Source: Micromonospora haikouensis (lineage in GTDB: Bacteria; Actinomycetota; Actinomycetes; Mycobacteriales; Micromonosporaceae). Taken from it: a DNA stretch of 64,000 nucleotides. Below are positions 41,580 through 49,499 of the stretch, piece by piece. The stretch covers positions 62,001 to 126,000 of the forward strand of contig NZ_FMCW01000022.1 in the NCBI RefSeq assembly GCF_900091595.1. The letters run 5' to 3'. The translations under genes and the position numbers were made by a program. How positions within the stretch are numbered: position 1 is the stretch's first letter; every line of letters begins with the position of its first letter. The notes beneath the pieces are model-generated. The model made no database searches. It worked only from the letters and a program-made list of their open reading frames with translations, and was not told the DNA's origin.

Positions 41580-41626
41580 AGGTGTGAACCGCCCGCGCGA
41601 CGAGCGCCGCGCGGACCGTTCCTCGG

Positions 41627-41794
41627 TCAGCCGGCGGCTGCCTTCAGTGCGTCACCGAGCGCGTTGGCCTCGTCGGGAGTCATCTCGACGACGAGCCGGC
41701 CACCACCCTCCAGCGGGACCCGCATGACGATGCCCCGGCCCTCCTTGGTGACTTCCAGCGGACCGTCGCCCGTCCGCGGCTTCATCGCCGCCAT
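41627..41794 (-). CDS. DUF3117 small conserved protein
   Basis: 55 residues: MAAMKPRTGDGPLEVTKEGR, followed by a short beta-rich part ending DEANALGDALKAAAG. It matches DUF3117, a very conserved actinobacterial protein (Rv1211-like in M. tuberculosis, as I recall) of unknown function. It is too short for normal gene finding but has a good GGGGAG ribosome site before ATG 41794. The neighbourhood (Tag, DivIVA, FolP2 nearby) agrees with the mycobacterial order. Confidence 0.85.
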   Translation of the reverse strand: MAAMKPRTGDGPLEVTKEGRGIVMRVPLEGGGRLVVEMTPDEANALGDALKAAAG

Positions 41795-41984
41795 GTTGTC
41801 TCCCCTCAGACCTGCAACAGGGTCGGTGGGTTGCCCCACAGCCTCTTCGCCATCACCCACCGCGACGTGCACGGCGGTGTCGACCAACGATTTTCCCTGA
41901 TGAACACCGCCGGACCCAAACCGAAGAGGCATTGATGTAACAGGACCTAGCTTATCTTGAGAAGGCCTGTCACAATGTGCGGTC

Positions 41985-42803
41985 ATGCAGGCACGGTCGG
42001 CACTCTTCGACCTGTACGGCGACCACCTCCGACCCCGGGGTGGCCGCGCGCCGGTCGCCGCCCTGGTCAAGTTGCTCGCGCCGCTCGGGATCGCCCCACC
42101 GGCGGTGCGCACGGCGGTCAGCCGGATGGTCCGCCAGGGCTGGCTCGACCCGCTCCGGCTGGCCTCGGGGCCGGGCTATTCGATCACACCGAAAGCCGCA
42201 CGGCGACTCGACGAGGCGGCCGCCCGGATCTACCGGACCGGTCGGATCAGCTGGGACGGACGGTTCGACATGCTCGTCCTGGACAGCCCCGCCTCCCGCC
42301 GGGAGCGGCAGCGGCTCGCCGCCAACCTGAGCTTCCTCGGCTACGGCGCCCTCGACGAGCAGACCTGGGTGGCCACCCGGCCGGCGGAGGACGTCGACGT
42401 CCTGCTCGAAGAGGCCGGCGTGCGGTACGAGCGGTTCACCGCCGCGCACGCCGCCGGCACCCCGGGCGCGATGGGCGTGGTCCGCCGCGCCTGGGACCTC
42501 ACCGAGATCGGGCACGCCTACGAGCAGTTCGTCGCCGAGCAGCGCCCGCTGCTGGCCGCCGTCACCGTGCGCAGCGACGACGAGGAGGCGTACGCGGCCC
42601 GGTTCCGGCTCGTGCACGCATGGCGTACTTTCCTGTTCCGGGACCCGCAGCTCCCCCCGGCGCTGCTGCCCGAGCGCTGGCCCGGCACCGCCGCGGCCAG
42701 TTTCTTCGACCGACACGCGACCCGGCTACGGCCGGCCGCCGACCGGTACGTCGAGCAGTGCCTCGACGCCACCAACCGTGAGAGAAGGGTCGTCAAGACG
42801 TGA
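41985..42803 (+). CDS. PaaX-family transcriptional regulator
   Basis: 272 residues: an N-terminal winged helix (SALFDLYGDHLRPRGGRAPV, then AVRTAVSRMVRQGWLDPL), the PaaX middle domain (GRISWDGRFDMLVLDSPASR) and the C-terminal domain with FRLVHAWRTFLFRDPQLPPA. PaaX represses phenylacetate genes and is released by phenylacetyl-CoA. The next gene is an enoyl-CoA hydratase that overlaps it by four bases. Other paa genes are absent here. ATG 41985 follows CACAAT by eight bases, so the transcript is probably leaderless. Confidence 0.88.
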   Translation: MQARSALFDLYGDHLRPRGGRAPVAALVKLLAPLGIAPPAVRTAVSRMVRQGWLDPLRLASGPGYSITPKAARRLDEAAARIYRTGRISWDGRFDMLVLDSPASRRERQRLAANLSFLGYGALDEQTWVATRPAEDVDVLLEEAGVRYERFTAAHAAGTPGAMGVVRRAWDLTEIGHAYEQFVAEQRPLLAAVTVRSDDEEAYAARFRLVHAWRTFLFRDPQLPPALLPERWPGTAAASFFDRHATRLRPAADRYVEQCLDATNRERRVVKT

Positions 42804-43591
42804 CCGAGCCGCTGCTCGTCGACCGCACCGACGCCGTCGTCACCCTGACCCTCAACCGCCCGACCGCGATGAACGCGCTCGACGTGGCGCTCAAGGAGGC
42901 GCTCCGGGACGCCCTGGCCGAGCTGGAGGCCGACCGGTCCTGCCGGGCCGTGGTGCTGGCCGGGGCGGGCGGCTCGTTCAGCGCCGGCCAGGACCTGCGC
43001 GAGCACGTGCAGATCCTGGAGTCGCCGGACGCGAACCCGCTGGACACCGTCCGGGCCCACTACAACCCGATCGCCGCCCGGCTGGCCAACCTGCCGAAGC
43101 CGGTGGTGGCCGCCGTGCGGGGGATGGCCGCCGGGGCCGGGGCGTCGCTGGCCTTCCTGGCCGACTTCCGCATCGGCGGGCCGAAGACCCGGTTCCTGAT
43201 GGCCTTCGCCGGGGTGGGGCTCGCCGCCGACACCGGTGCCTCCTGGACGCTGCCCCGGCTGGTCGGCCATGCCAAGGCCGTCGAGCTGCTGATGCTCGCC
43301 GAGCCGGTCGCCGCCGAGGAGGCCAGCCGGCTGGGCCTGCTGACCCGCCTGCTCGACGACGACGAGCAGGTGCTGCCGACCGCGCAGGAGCTGGCCGCCC
43401 GGCTCGCCGCCGGCCCGACCGTCGCGTACGGGGCGATCAAGCGGCAGCTCTCCATCGCCGACGCCGGCACCCTGGCCGATGCCCTGGCCGCCGAGGCGCA
43501 GGCCCAGTCGATCTGCGGGGGCACCGCAGACCACCGGGCCGCCACCCTGGCCTTCGTCAACAAGCAGAAGCCCGTCTTCGAGGGCCGCTGA
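42800..43591 (+). CDS. enoyl-CoA hydratase/isomerase, PaaG-like
   Basis: 263 residues: TLTLNRPTAMNALDVALKEA, AVVLAGAGGSFSAGQDLREH (oxyanion-hole Gly), VRGMAAGAGASLAFLADFRI and FAGVGLAADTGASWTLPRLV are standard crotonase blocks. The Glu that acts in hydratases is not conserved at its usual place; the Ala-Asp-Thr region resembles PaaG-type isomerases (ring-1,2-epoxyphenylacetyl-CoA isomerase). Coupling to PaaX (GTGA overlap) supports an aromatic-acid role, but no other paa genes are in the window. Confidence 0.87.
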   Translation: MTEPLLVDRTDAVVTLTLNRPTAMNALDVALKEALRDALAELEADRSCRAVVLAGAGGSFSAGQDLREHVQILESPDANPLDTVRAHYNPIAARLANLPKPVVAAVRGMAAGAGASLAFLADFRIGGPKTRFLMAFAGVGLAADTGASWTLPRLVGHAKAVELLMLAEPVAAEEASRLGLLTRLLDDDEQVLPTAQELAARLAAGPTVAYGAIKRQLSIADAGTLADALAAEAQAQSICGGTADHRAATLAFVNKQKPVFEGR

Positions 43592-43653
43592 ACCCGCCGC
43601 CCGGTAGGCCGCCGCACCCGCCGTCGAACGCAGCCGGGGTCGCCGGGGCCGGG

Positions 43654-44409
43654 TCAGTCGTCCTCCTCCGGGTCCTGGTTGGCCTCGGCCCCCAGCACGA
43701 ACGCCTGCATCGCCAGCTCGTCGCCGGACGGCGAGACGAAGGCGGGCAGCTCGCGGGGGCCCAGGTCGCGCACGTAGGACCAGAACAGCCGGACGGCCTC
43801 CGCCGGCGTCGCCGCCTCGATCGGGAGGTCCAGGCTGACCAGCCAGGACCGGCGGGCCGGCGGCGGGCCGAGCCGCCCGACCAGCGCCCGGTAGGCGTCG
43901 GCGGGCAGGGCGGTGACCGGCCCGTCGAGCGCCAGCCCGTCGGCCGGCACCGGCTCGTCGAAGACCCGCCGGGTGTACGCGACCACGAACGCGCCGGAGG
44001 CCGGGTCGGACTGGGGGTCGTCGGGGTCCTCGCGGCGCTCGGCGGTGGCCCGGGCGACCCGGCCGAGGGCCACCAGCCGGAGCGGGTCCTCGGTCAGCAC
44101 GGCCACGGCGTCACCCGGCCGGGGACCGGCGGTGGCGTCGGCGGCCCCGGCCCTGGTGGCGGTGGCCCCGGCGTCGGCGGCTCTGGCCCTGGCGGTGGCG
44201 GGACCGCCGGCCGCGGCGTCGCCGGTCAGCCCGGTCAACCCGGTCAGCTCCAGCGTGTCGTGGTGGACGAGCCGCTCGGCCTCGTAGCGCCCCGGGGGGA
44301 GGAGCACGGCCCAGGCGGCGGCGCCCCGCCCGGGGCCGGGCCCGGCGGGGGCCGTGCCGTCGGGGCGCTCGGGGACCGTGCTGTCGGGGCGGTCGTCGGT
44401 GTCGGTCAT
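43654..44409 (-). CDS. hypothetical protein with Ala/Gly/Thr-rich inserts
   Basis: 251 residues. The first half is low-complexity (TGLTGLTGDAAAGGPATARA and similar repeats). The second half is ordered: AVLTEDPLRLVALGRVARAT, FVVAYTRRVFDEPVPADGLA and AEAVRLFWSYVRDLGPRELP, ending in an acidic tail. No membrane helix. ATG 44409 overlaps the tag stop (ATGA), so it is translated with Tag. I recognise no family; a soluble protein of unknown function. Confidence 0.65.
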   Translation of the reverse strand: MTDTDDRPDSTVPERPDGTAPAGPGPGRGAAAWAVLLPPGRYEAERLVHHDTLELTGLTGLTGDAAAGGPATARARAADAGATATRAGAADATAGPRPGDAVAVLTEDPLRLVALGRVARATAERREDPDDPQSDPASGAFVVAYTRRVFDEPVPADGLALDGPVTALPADAYRALVGRLGPPPARRSWLVSLDLPIEAATPAEAVRLFWSYVRDLGPRELPAFVSPSGDELAMQAFVLGAEANQDPEEDD

Positions 44410-44993
44410 GGGGTCGATCCCATCACGCCGGTGACGTGGCAGCCGGCCAGGTGGTCGTCGATCATGCCGGTGGCCTGCATCAGCGCGTACGCCGTGGTGG
44501 GGCCGACGAACCGGAAGCCGCGCTTCTTCAGCGCCTTGGCCAGGGCCGTCGACTCCGGGGTCAGCGCCGGCACCTCGGCGAACGAGGCCAGCCGGGTGGC
44601 CCGGGACGGCGGCGCGTAGGACCAGAGCAGGGCGGAGAGCCCCTCGGGCAGCTCCAGGGCGGCCCGGGCGTTGGCGATCGCCGCCTCGACCTTGGCCCGG
44701 TTGCGCACGATGCCGGCGTCGGCCAGCAGCCGGGTCACGTCGGCCTCGCCGTAGGCCGCCACCGCCTCGATGCGGAAGTCGTCGAAGGCCAGCCGGAACG
44801 CGGGGCGCTTGCGCAGGATGGTCAGCCAGGACAGGCCCGACTGGAACGCCTCCAGGGTCATCCGCTCGTAGAGCGCGTCGTCGCCGCGCAGGGGTCGCCC
44901 CCACTCCCGGTCGTGGTAGGGGACGTAGTCCGGGGTGCTCGCCCCCCACGCGCAGCGGGCCAGCCCGTCCGCGCCGATCACCAGGTCAGTCAC
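44406..44993 (-). CDS. tag: DNA-3-methyladenine glycosylase I
   Basis: 195 residues: CAWGASTPDYVPYHDREWGR (zinc-binding Cys and the conserved YHDxEWG block), LEAFQSGLSWLTILRKRPAF, then a KKRGFRFVGPTTAYALMQAT motif and the C-terminal His/Cys pair DDHLAGC. These Zn ligands and helix-hairpin-helix-like parts are specific to Tag. It removes 3-methyladenine from alkylated DNA. GTG 44993. Matches the tag position in the mycobacterial block (Rv1210). Confidence 0.9.
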   Translation of the reverse strand: MTDLVIGADGLARCAWGASTPDYVPYHDREWGRPLRGDDALYERMTLEAFQSGLSWLTILRKRPAFRLAFDDFRIEAVAAYGEADVTRLLADAGIVRNRAKVEAAIANARAALELPEGLSALLWSYAPPSRATRLASFAEVPALTPESTALAKALKKRGFRFVGPTTAYALMQATGMIDDHLAGCHVTGVMGSTP

Positions 44994-45039
44994 GGCTCAC
45001 ACGCTAGCCCGAGCCGCCCGCCGGGCAAGGGCGTGCCGG

Positions 45040-45096
45040 CGTGGTGGCGGTATCCGACCCCTCGGGACCCCACCGTGTCGGCGACCTGGCGGTAAC
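45040..45096. repeat. ATGTCGGCGAC-family repeat, copy 3
   Basis: GGTGGCGGTATCCGA on the left and ACCGTGTCGGCGACCTGGCG on the right align with the right half of the perfect hairpin at 2743-2802 (GGCGGCATCC..., then ACCGCCATGTCGGCGACATG). Several mismatches make the stem weaker. It sits in the 156-base gap between two minus-strand genes, tag and the SRPBCC gene. Confidence 0.6.
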
Positions 45097-45150
45097 GCCC
45101 CGGCCGCACCCGGCCGCACCCGAACGCACCGGGCGGCGCGGTGGCGGCCG

Positions 45151-45648
45151 TCAGGGCAGGCGGCCCTGCTCGACCAGCCGGCCGAACTTCTTCAACGCCT
45201 GGGTGAGGCTGACCTTGGAGCCGGGCCAGAGCACCGGCCACGCCACCCGCCCGGCCGCGCCGCCCGGCACGTGGAACCACTCGTGCCAGACGACCTGGGT
45301 GCGCCCGCCCTCGATCTGGGTGCAGCGCAGCACCCCGGGACCGCGCAGCAGACGGCCGCAGTGCACCACGCCGATCTCGTACGGTGCATCGACCCGGACC
45401 ACCCGCATCTCGTCGCGCAGGACCGCCGGCCCGAGCGAGGTGACCGCCTCCACGAGGCTGCCCTCGCCGCCGTCGCCCTCGACGACCCGGACGGTGGTGA
45501 ACGGGATCCAGTCGGACTGCCGCTCCCAGGCCAGCAGGCCGGCGAACACCCGCTCGGCCGGCGCGTTGACGATCACCGTGGCGGTGACCTCGCCGGCGCC
45601 GGGCTGGGCCGCCTCGCGGAGGCCCTCGGCGTCCGCCGAGCCGGTCAC
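45151..45648 (-). CDS. SRPBCC-family (polyketide cyclase/START-like) protein
   Basis: 165 residues: VTATVIVNAPAERVFAGLLA at the start, WERQSDWIPFTTVRVVEGDG, and TQVVWHEWFHVPGGAAGRVA, then a long C-terminal helix (LTQALKKFGRLVEQGRLP). This is the helix-grip fold used to bind hydrophobic ligands. The ligand is unknown. GTG 45648 overlaps the DivIVA gene by four bases (GTGA), so they are coupled. Confidence 0.83.
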   Translation of the reverse strand: MTGSADAEGLREAAQPGAGEVTATVIVNAPAERVFAGLLAWERQSDWIPFTTVRVVEGDGGEGSLVEAVTSLGPAVLRDEMRVVRVDAPYEIGVVHCGRLLRGPGVLRCTQIEGGRTQVVWHEWFHVPGGAAGRVAWPVLWPGSKVSLTQALKKFGRLVEQGRLP

Positions 45649-46151
45649 GCCGGCTCCGACCCGACGGGGCGGTCGGTCGGCTCGCGGTCGCCGGCCTCGG
45701 GGGCGGCGGCGGTCACCGTGAGGTCGGCTCCGGTGGCGGGGACGGCGGCAGTGGTGGGGGCGTCGGCCCCCGCTGCCTGCTCGGCGGCGGCAGCCGCCGC
45801 CTGCTCGCGGGTGTGCCGCAGCGCGTCGGCGTCGGCGGCCCGTCCCTCGCGCAACGCGGTGACCTCCGCCTCCAGCACGCCGATCAGCTCGGACTTGTAC
45901 CCGATGTCGTAGGCCGCCCGGCGCATCGCCTGGTCGACCTGGGACATCCGGTACCCGCGCGGCGCCGTGTCGAAACGGGCGTCGCCCACGTCGGACTCAC
46001 GCAGCGGCCGGCTGACCGGCAGCGGAACGGCCCGCCCGTCCGGCTCGACCGGCGCGAGGCCGGGATCGCGGCCGGTGACCAGCACCGTCACCCCGAAGAC
46101 CACTGCCGCGACGGTGAGCGCGACGACCAGCAGGAGCAGCACCTGACCCAT
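45645..46151 (-). CDS. DivIVA-domain membrane protein
   Basis: 168 residues: a strong N-terminal transmembrane helix (VLLLLVVALTVAAVVFGVTV), then a DivIVA-like segment RFDTAPRGYRMSQVDQAMRR, which holds the RGY motif, and a coiled coil (ELIGVLEAEVTALREGRAAD). It ends in an Ala/Thr/Glu-rich tail. Compared with classical DivIVA (Wag31) the coiled coil is short. The equivalent mycobacterial gene lies between gpgS and tag (Rv1209). ATG 46151. Confidence 0.82.
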   Translation of the reverse strand: MGQVLLLLVVALTVAAVVFGVTVLVTGRDPGLAPVEPDGRAVPLPVSRPLRESDVGDARFDTAPRGYRMSQVDQAMRRAAYDIGYKSELIGVLEAEVTALREGRAADADALRHTREQAAAAAAEQAAGADAPTTAAVPATGADLTVTAAAPEAGDREPTDRPVGSEPA

Positions 46152-46306
46152 GCAAGAGATCGTGGCACGCGAACGGGCCCGGAGCGACCCCGCCGGGCGG
46201 TCCTTTCACAGATCGGTGCGGATCTGTGCCGTCGTACCGCCAGGAAGGACCACCGGACGACCGGCTAGCGTCGGAGGCGGCCGGGTCGCCCGGCCGGCTA
46301 CGGAAG

Positions 46307-46371
46307 ACCGGCGGCCGCACGGATCGACGGCCGCGACAGACCGGTGGCCGCGACGGATCGGCGGCTACGGG
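46307..46371. repeat. 33-bp direct repeat upstream of folP2
   Basis: Two degenerate units, ACCGGCGGCCGCACGGATCG plus 13 more bases, and ACCGGTGGCCGCGACGGATC plus the rest, lie directly in tandem. They end about 15 bases before the folP2 start codon. The remaining 46152-46306 shows no gene; it must carry the divergent promoters. Confidence 0.6.
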
Positions 46372-46386
46372 AGATCGGGAGGCGAC

Positions 46387-47256
46387 ATGGCCGGGGCGCT
46401 TCGGCTCGGAAGCCGGACCTTCGCGCCGGGCGAGCTGGTGGTGATGGCCATCGTCAACCGCACGCCCGACTCGTTCTTCGACCGGGGGGCGACCTTCGCG
46501 CAGGACAGCGCGTTGCGCGCGGTGGAGCGGGCGGTGGCCGAGGGCGCGGAGATCATCGACATCGGCGGGGTCAAGGCAGGCCCCGGCGACGAGGTGGACG
46601 TGGCCGAGGAGATCCGCCGCACGGTGGACACGATCGCCGCCGTGCGGGCCGCCTTCCCGGACGTGGTCATCTCCATCGACACCTGGCGGGCCGAGGTGGC
46701 GGTGGAGGCGGTCGCGGCCGGCGCCGACCTGCTCAACGACACCTGGTCGGGGGCGGACCCGGCGCTCGCCCGGGTCGCGGCCGAGACCGGGGCCGGGCTG
46801 GTCTGCTCCCACGCGGGCGGGCTGGAGCCGCGCACCCGACCGCACCGGGCGGCGTTCGCCGACGTGGTGGCCGACGTGGTCGCGACGGTCACCGGCCTCG
46901 CCGAGCGCGCGGTCGCCCTGGGGGTACGCCCCGACGGCGTCCTCATCGACCCGGCGCACGACTTCGGCAAGAACACCCGGCACTCCCTGGAGATCACCCG
47001 CCGGCTCGACGAGCTCTCCGCCACCGGCTGGCCGCTGCTGGTGGCCCTGTCCAACAAGGACTTCATCGGCGAGACGCTGGACCTGCCCGTGGCCGAACGG
47101 CTGGAGGGGACCCTGGCGGCGACCGCGCTGTCGGCCTGGCTGGGCGCGCGCGTGTTCCGTGCCCATCAGGTGGGGCCCACCCGGCGGGTGCTGGACATGG
47201 TGGCGTCGATCCGGGGCGACCGCCCGCCGACCGTCACCCGCCGCGGGCTGGCCTGA
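46387..47256 (+). CDS. folP2: dihydropteroate synthase-like protein, FolP2 type
   Basis: 289 residues: LVVMAIVNRTPDSFFDRGAT (pterin-site Asn and Asp), AEIIDIGGVKAGPGDEVDVA, IDTWRAEVAVEAVAAGADLL, IDPAHDFGKNTRHSLEITRR and LLVALSNKDFIGETL. The last has Asn where authentic DHPS has Arg in SRK, as in the FolP2 subgroup, which in mycobacteria lacks DHPS activity. It sits beside the DivIVA gene, as folP2 does in M. tuberculosis (Rv1207), but gpgS is missing here. ATG 46387. Function is therefore probably not folate synthesis. Confidence 0.82.
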   Translation: MAGALRLGSRTFAPGELVVMAIVNRTPDSFFDRGATFAQDSALRAVERAVAEGAEIIDIGGVKAGPGDEVDVAEEIRRTVDTIAAVRAAFPDVVISIDTWRAEVAVEAVAAGADLLNDTWSGADPALARVAAETGAGLVCSHAGGLEPRTRPHRAAFADVVADVVATVTGLAERAVALGVRPDGVLIDPAHDFGKNTRHSLEITRRLDELSATGWPLLVALSNKDFIGETLDLPVAERLEGTLAATALSAWLGARVFRAHQVGPTRRVLDMVASIRGDRPPTVTRRGLA

Positions 47257-47321
47257 CCGTCGGCCCCGGCCCGGCCGGGCCGGGCGCCCGCCGCACCGTC
47301 GGCCGGGCCCGGCGTCGGCGT

Positions 47322-47699
47322 TCAGGTCCAGCGGAGGATGTTCTTGCGCCAGGCGTAGAGGATGCCCAGCGCCAGCACGCCCACGAAGACGCCCATCTCG
47401 GCGACCGTGACGAGCCCGAAGCCGGGCCGGTCGAAGACCACCGCCCACGGGAACAGGAAGACCGCCTCGACCGCGAACAGCACGTACAGGTAGGCGTACA
47501 CGTAGTAGCGGATCTGCATCTGGGCCCAGTCGCCGCCCACCGGGTCGAGGCCGCACTCGTAGCCGGCCCGCTTGCCGGGCGGGTCCGCCGGACGGGCGGG
47601 ACGCAGCACCCGGTTCGCGGCGAACGCCACGACGAAGAAGAGGGCGGCGGCGAGCAGCAGGAGCCCGAGCGTCGCGTACGAGCCCAGGTAACCGGTCAC
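47322..47699 (-). CDS. nuoA: NADH-quinone oxidoreductase subunit A-like, orphan
   Basis: 125 residues with three transmembrane helices: the first GYLGSYATLGLLLLAAALFF, then the loop KRAGYECGLDPVGGDWAQMQ with the conserved ECG..P, then YYVYAYLYVLFAVEAVFLFP with the membrane Glu and a third helix. This is a well-preserved NuoA. No nuoB-N follow on either side, so it is outside a normal nuo operon. GTG 47699. It may serve a partial complex I or the main one in trans. Confidence 0.85.
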   Translation of the reverse strand: MTGYLGSYATLGLLLLAAALFFVVAFAANRVLRPARPADPPGKRAGYECGLDPVGGDWAQMQIRYYVYAYLYVLFAVEAVFLFPWAVVFDRPGFGLVTVAEMGVFVGVLALGILYAWRKNILRWT

Positions 47700-47788
47700 G
47701 GTGGGTCAGCCTACCGTGCCGCGCCCGGCGCACGTTACGGAACTGTTTCCCGGCGGGACTAGTGCCGCCGGGCAACTGTTACCGAATA

Positions 47789-49237
47789 ATGAACCGTCAC
47801 CGACTGTTGGCGGAGGAGCTGGCCCGCGTGGACGTACGCCCCGTTCAGCGGGCAACCGACCGACGTCTCGCGACGCTGCTCGCCGCGTCCCTGACGGTCG
47901 GGCTGCTCGCCGCGGTCGCAACGCTGCCCGGCTGGGCCACGGCCGCGCCGCCCCCGGCCCGCGCGGCGGCCGCGCCGGCGGACCCTCCGGCGGGGCCGGC
48001 CGGCGACCCCGGCGACGAGACCCCGCCGGTCGAGCCGACGCCGGCCGAGCCGACGCCCACCGAGGCCCCGCCGACCCTGCCCCCGCCGCCGGAGACCACC
48101 GCCCCGGCCCCCACCACCACCGGGCCGGCGCCCAGCACGCCGGCCGGCCCCGCCGACCTGCCCACCACCACGGCGCCGGCCACCACCGCCGGGCCGTCGG
48201 CCCCGACCACCACCCCGCCGGTGCGCACGTCGGCCCCCGGTCCGGGCGCCCCGGCACCGGGCCGCCTCGGCGTGCGGGTGAGCACCGACGACGTCGTGCT
48301 GACCGACGCGTACTGGAACGCGGCCGGGACCACGACCACGCTGCGGATCACCGTGACCAACACCGGCGATGTCACCGAGCAGATCCGGCTCTCGTACACG
48401 CTGCCGGCCGGGATGACCGACGCGGGCACCGCCGGTTGCGCGCCGGCCGGGGGCGGCGGGCACCGCTGCGGCGCGTGGACGACGGCGGCCGGCGCGCGGT
48501 TCAGCACGCTGATCTCGGTGCGGGTCGACGGCGACGCGTGGCGGCGGATGCCGCTCAGCGGCGCGGTGCGGGTGAGCGCCACCGCCCCGGGGGTGGTGGC
48601 CGGGTCGGTCGACGACAACGAGGGCTTCGCGGTGCTCTTCCCGCCGGGCCCGCCGGTGCCGGGCATCGCGCTGCGGGCCGACGGGGTGGCGTTCGACATC
48701 AGCGGGAGCGCCAGCGAGCTGGCCGTCCGGCTGGGCAACACCGGCAAGGTCGACGCGGACGGGCGGATCGAGGTGGTCCTGCCCGACGGCGTCACGATCC
48801 CGGCCCCGCCGGCCGGCTGTGCCGCGCTGAGCGCCACCCGCACCAGGTGCGACGTCGGCGCGGTGCGGGCCGGCGGGGCCGCCACCCTGCGGCTCACGGT
48901 CAGCGCGACCGCCGAGGCGCAGCGCGACGCGCCGCTGGCCGGCGCCGTGGTCGGCCGCCTCGACCCGCGCAGCGGGCACGCCCGGCAGGTGCAGATGAGC
49001 TTCCGGATCACCGCGGCGGCCGCGATGGCCACCCCGATCGCGACGCCCGCCCCGGCCGGCTCCCAGGGGGTGCTCGCCGCCGCCGGGGCCGGCGACCGCC
49101 CCGGCGGGGGGCTCAGCACGGCGCAGCGGGGCGCGGTCGCCCTGATCGTGATCTCGGTGCTGCTGGTGGTGCTGGCGCTCGCGTTGGCCACCGTCTCGCT
49201 GCGTCGCCGGCTCACCGGCCCGTCCGGCGGCCGGTGA
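47789..49237 (+). CDS. cell-surface Pro/Thr-rich protein with C-terminal membrane anchor
   Basis: 482 residues: a signal sequence (LATLLAASLTVGLLAAVATL, cleavage after about 52), a long Pro/Thr/Ala linker (about 55-150), and two DUF11/CARDB-like beta domains (TTTLRITVTNTGDVTEQIRL; SELAVRLGNTGKVDADGRIE), each with a Cys pair. A C-terminal helix (ALIVISVLLVVLALALATVS) is followed by RRR. It resembles wall-spanning surface proteins of actinomycetes with a membrane stop instead of a sortase motif. ATG 47789 is chosen over the upstream GTG. Ligand unknown. Confidence 0.78.
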   Translation: MNRHRLLAEELARVDVRPVQRATDRRLATLLAASLTVGLLAAVATLPGWATAAPPPARAAAAPADPPAGPAGDPGDETPPVEPTPAEPTPTEAPPTLPPPPETTAPAPTTTGPAPSTPAGPADLPTTTAPATTAGPSAPTTTPPVRTSAPGPGAPAPGRLGVRVSTDDVVLTDAYWNAAGTTTTLRITVTNTGDVTEQIRLSYTLPAGMTDAGTAGCAPAGGGGHRCGAWTTAAGARFSTLISVRVDGDAWRRMPLSGAVRVSATAPGVVAGSVDDNEGFAVLFPPGPPVPGIALRADGVAFDISGSASELAVRLGNTGKVDADGRIEVVLPDGVTIPAPPAGCAALSATRTRCDVGAVRAGGAATLRLTVSATAEAQRDAPLAGAVVGRLDPRSGHARQVQMSFRITAAAAMATPIATPAPAGSQGVLAAAGAGDRPGGGLSTAQRGAVALIVISVLLVVLALALATVSLRRRLTGPSGGR

Positions 49238-49421
49238 TTCTGATTACGGCGGGCGGGGCAAACAGCCCCAAACCATGACGTAAGCGCCCGGAATCTGTTC
49301 CCAGTCGGCGGACCACTGGGCAAGCTCGACATCCCATCCGACGTAGGCTCTCGGGTAGGAACCCAGACCGGACCGGACCACCCACGGGCGGTGCGGGGCA
49401 GCGCTGTGTCAAGGAGGTCAT

Positions 49422-49499
49422 GTGGCCGGGCAAGGCGAGGTCACCATCATGTTCAGCCGCCCGCGCGACCGCGCCGAGCGAAGCGAGGGGCAGGCGTGA
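49422..49499 (+). CDS. possible 25-residue leader peptide coupled to korA
   Basis: From GTG 49422 (with AAGGAGG four bases upstream, an excellent ribosome site) the frame reads VAGQGEVTIMFSRPRDRAER, then SEGQA. Its stop codon overlaps the korA start (GTGA). The reading frame of korA has no equally strong ribosome site, so translation of korA may depend on this peptide. No homologue known to me; chance is possible. Confidence 0.4.
   Translation: MAGQGEVTIMFSRPRDRAERSEGQA

Noticed and set aside
41985-43591. A phenylacetate degradation cluster
   Set aside because: Only PaaX and one crotonase are present; no paaABCDE, paaK or paaZ in the window.
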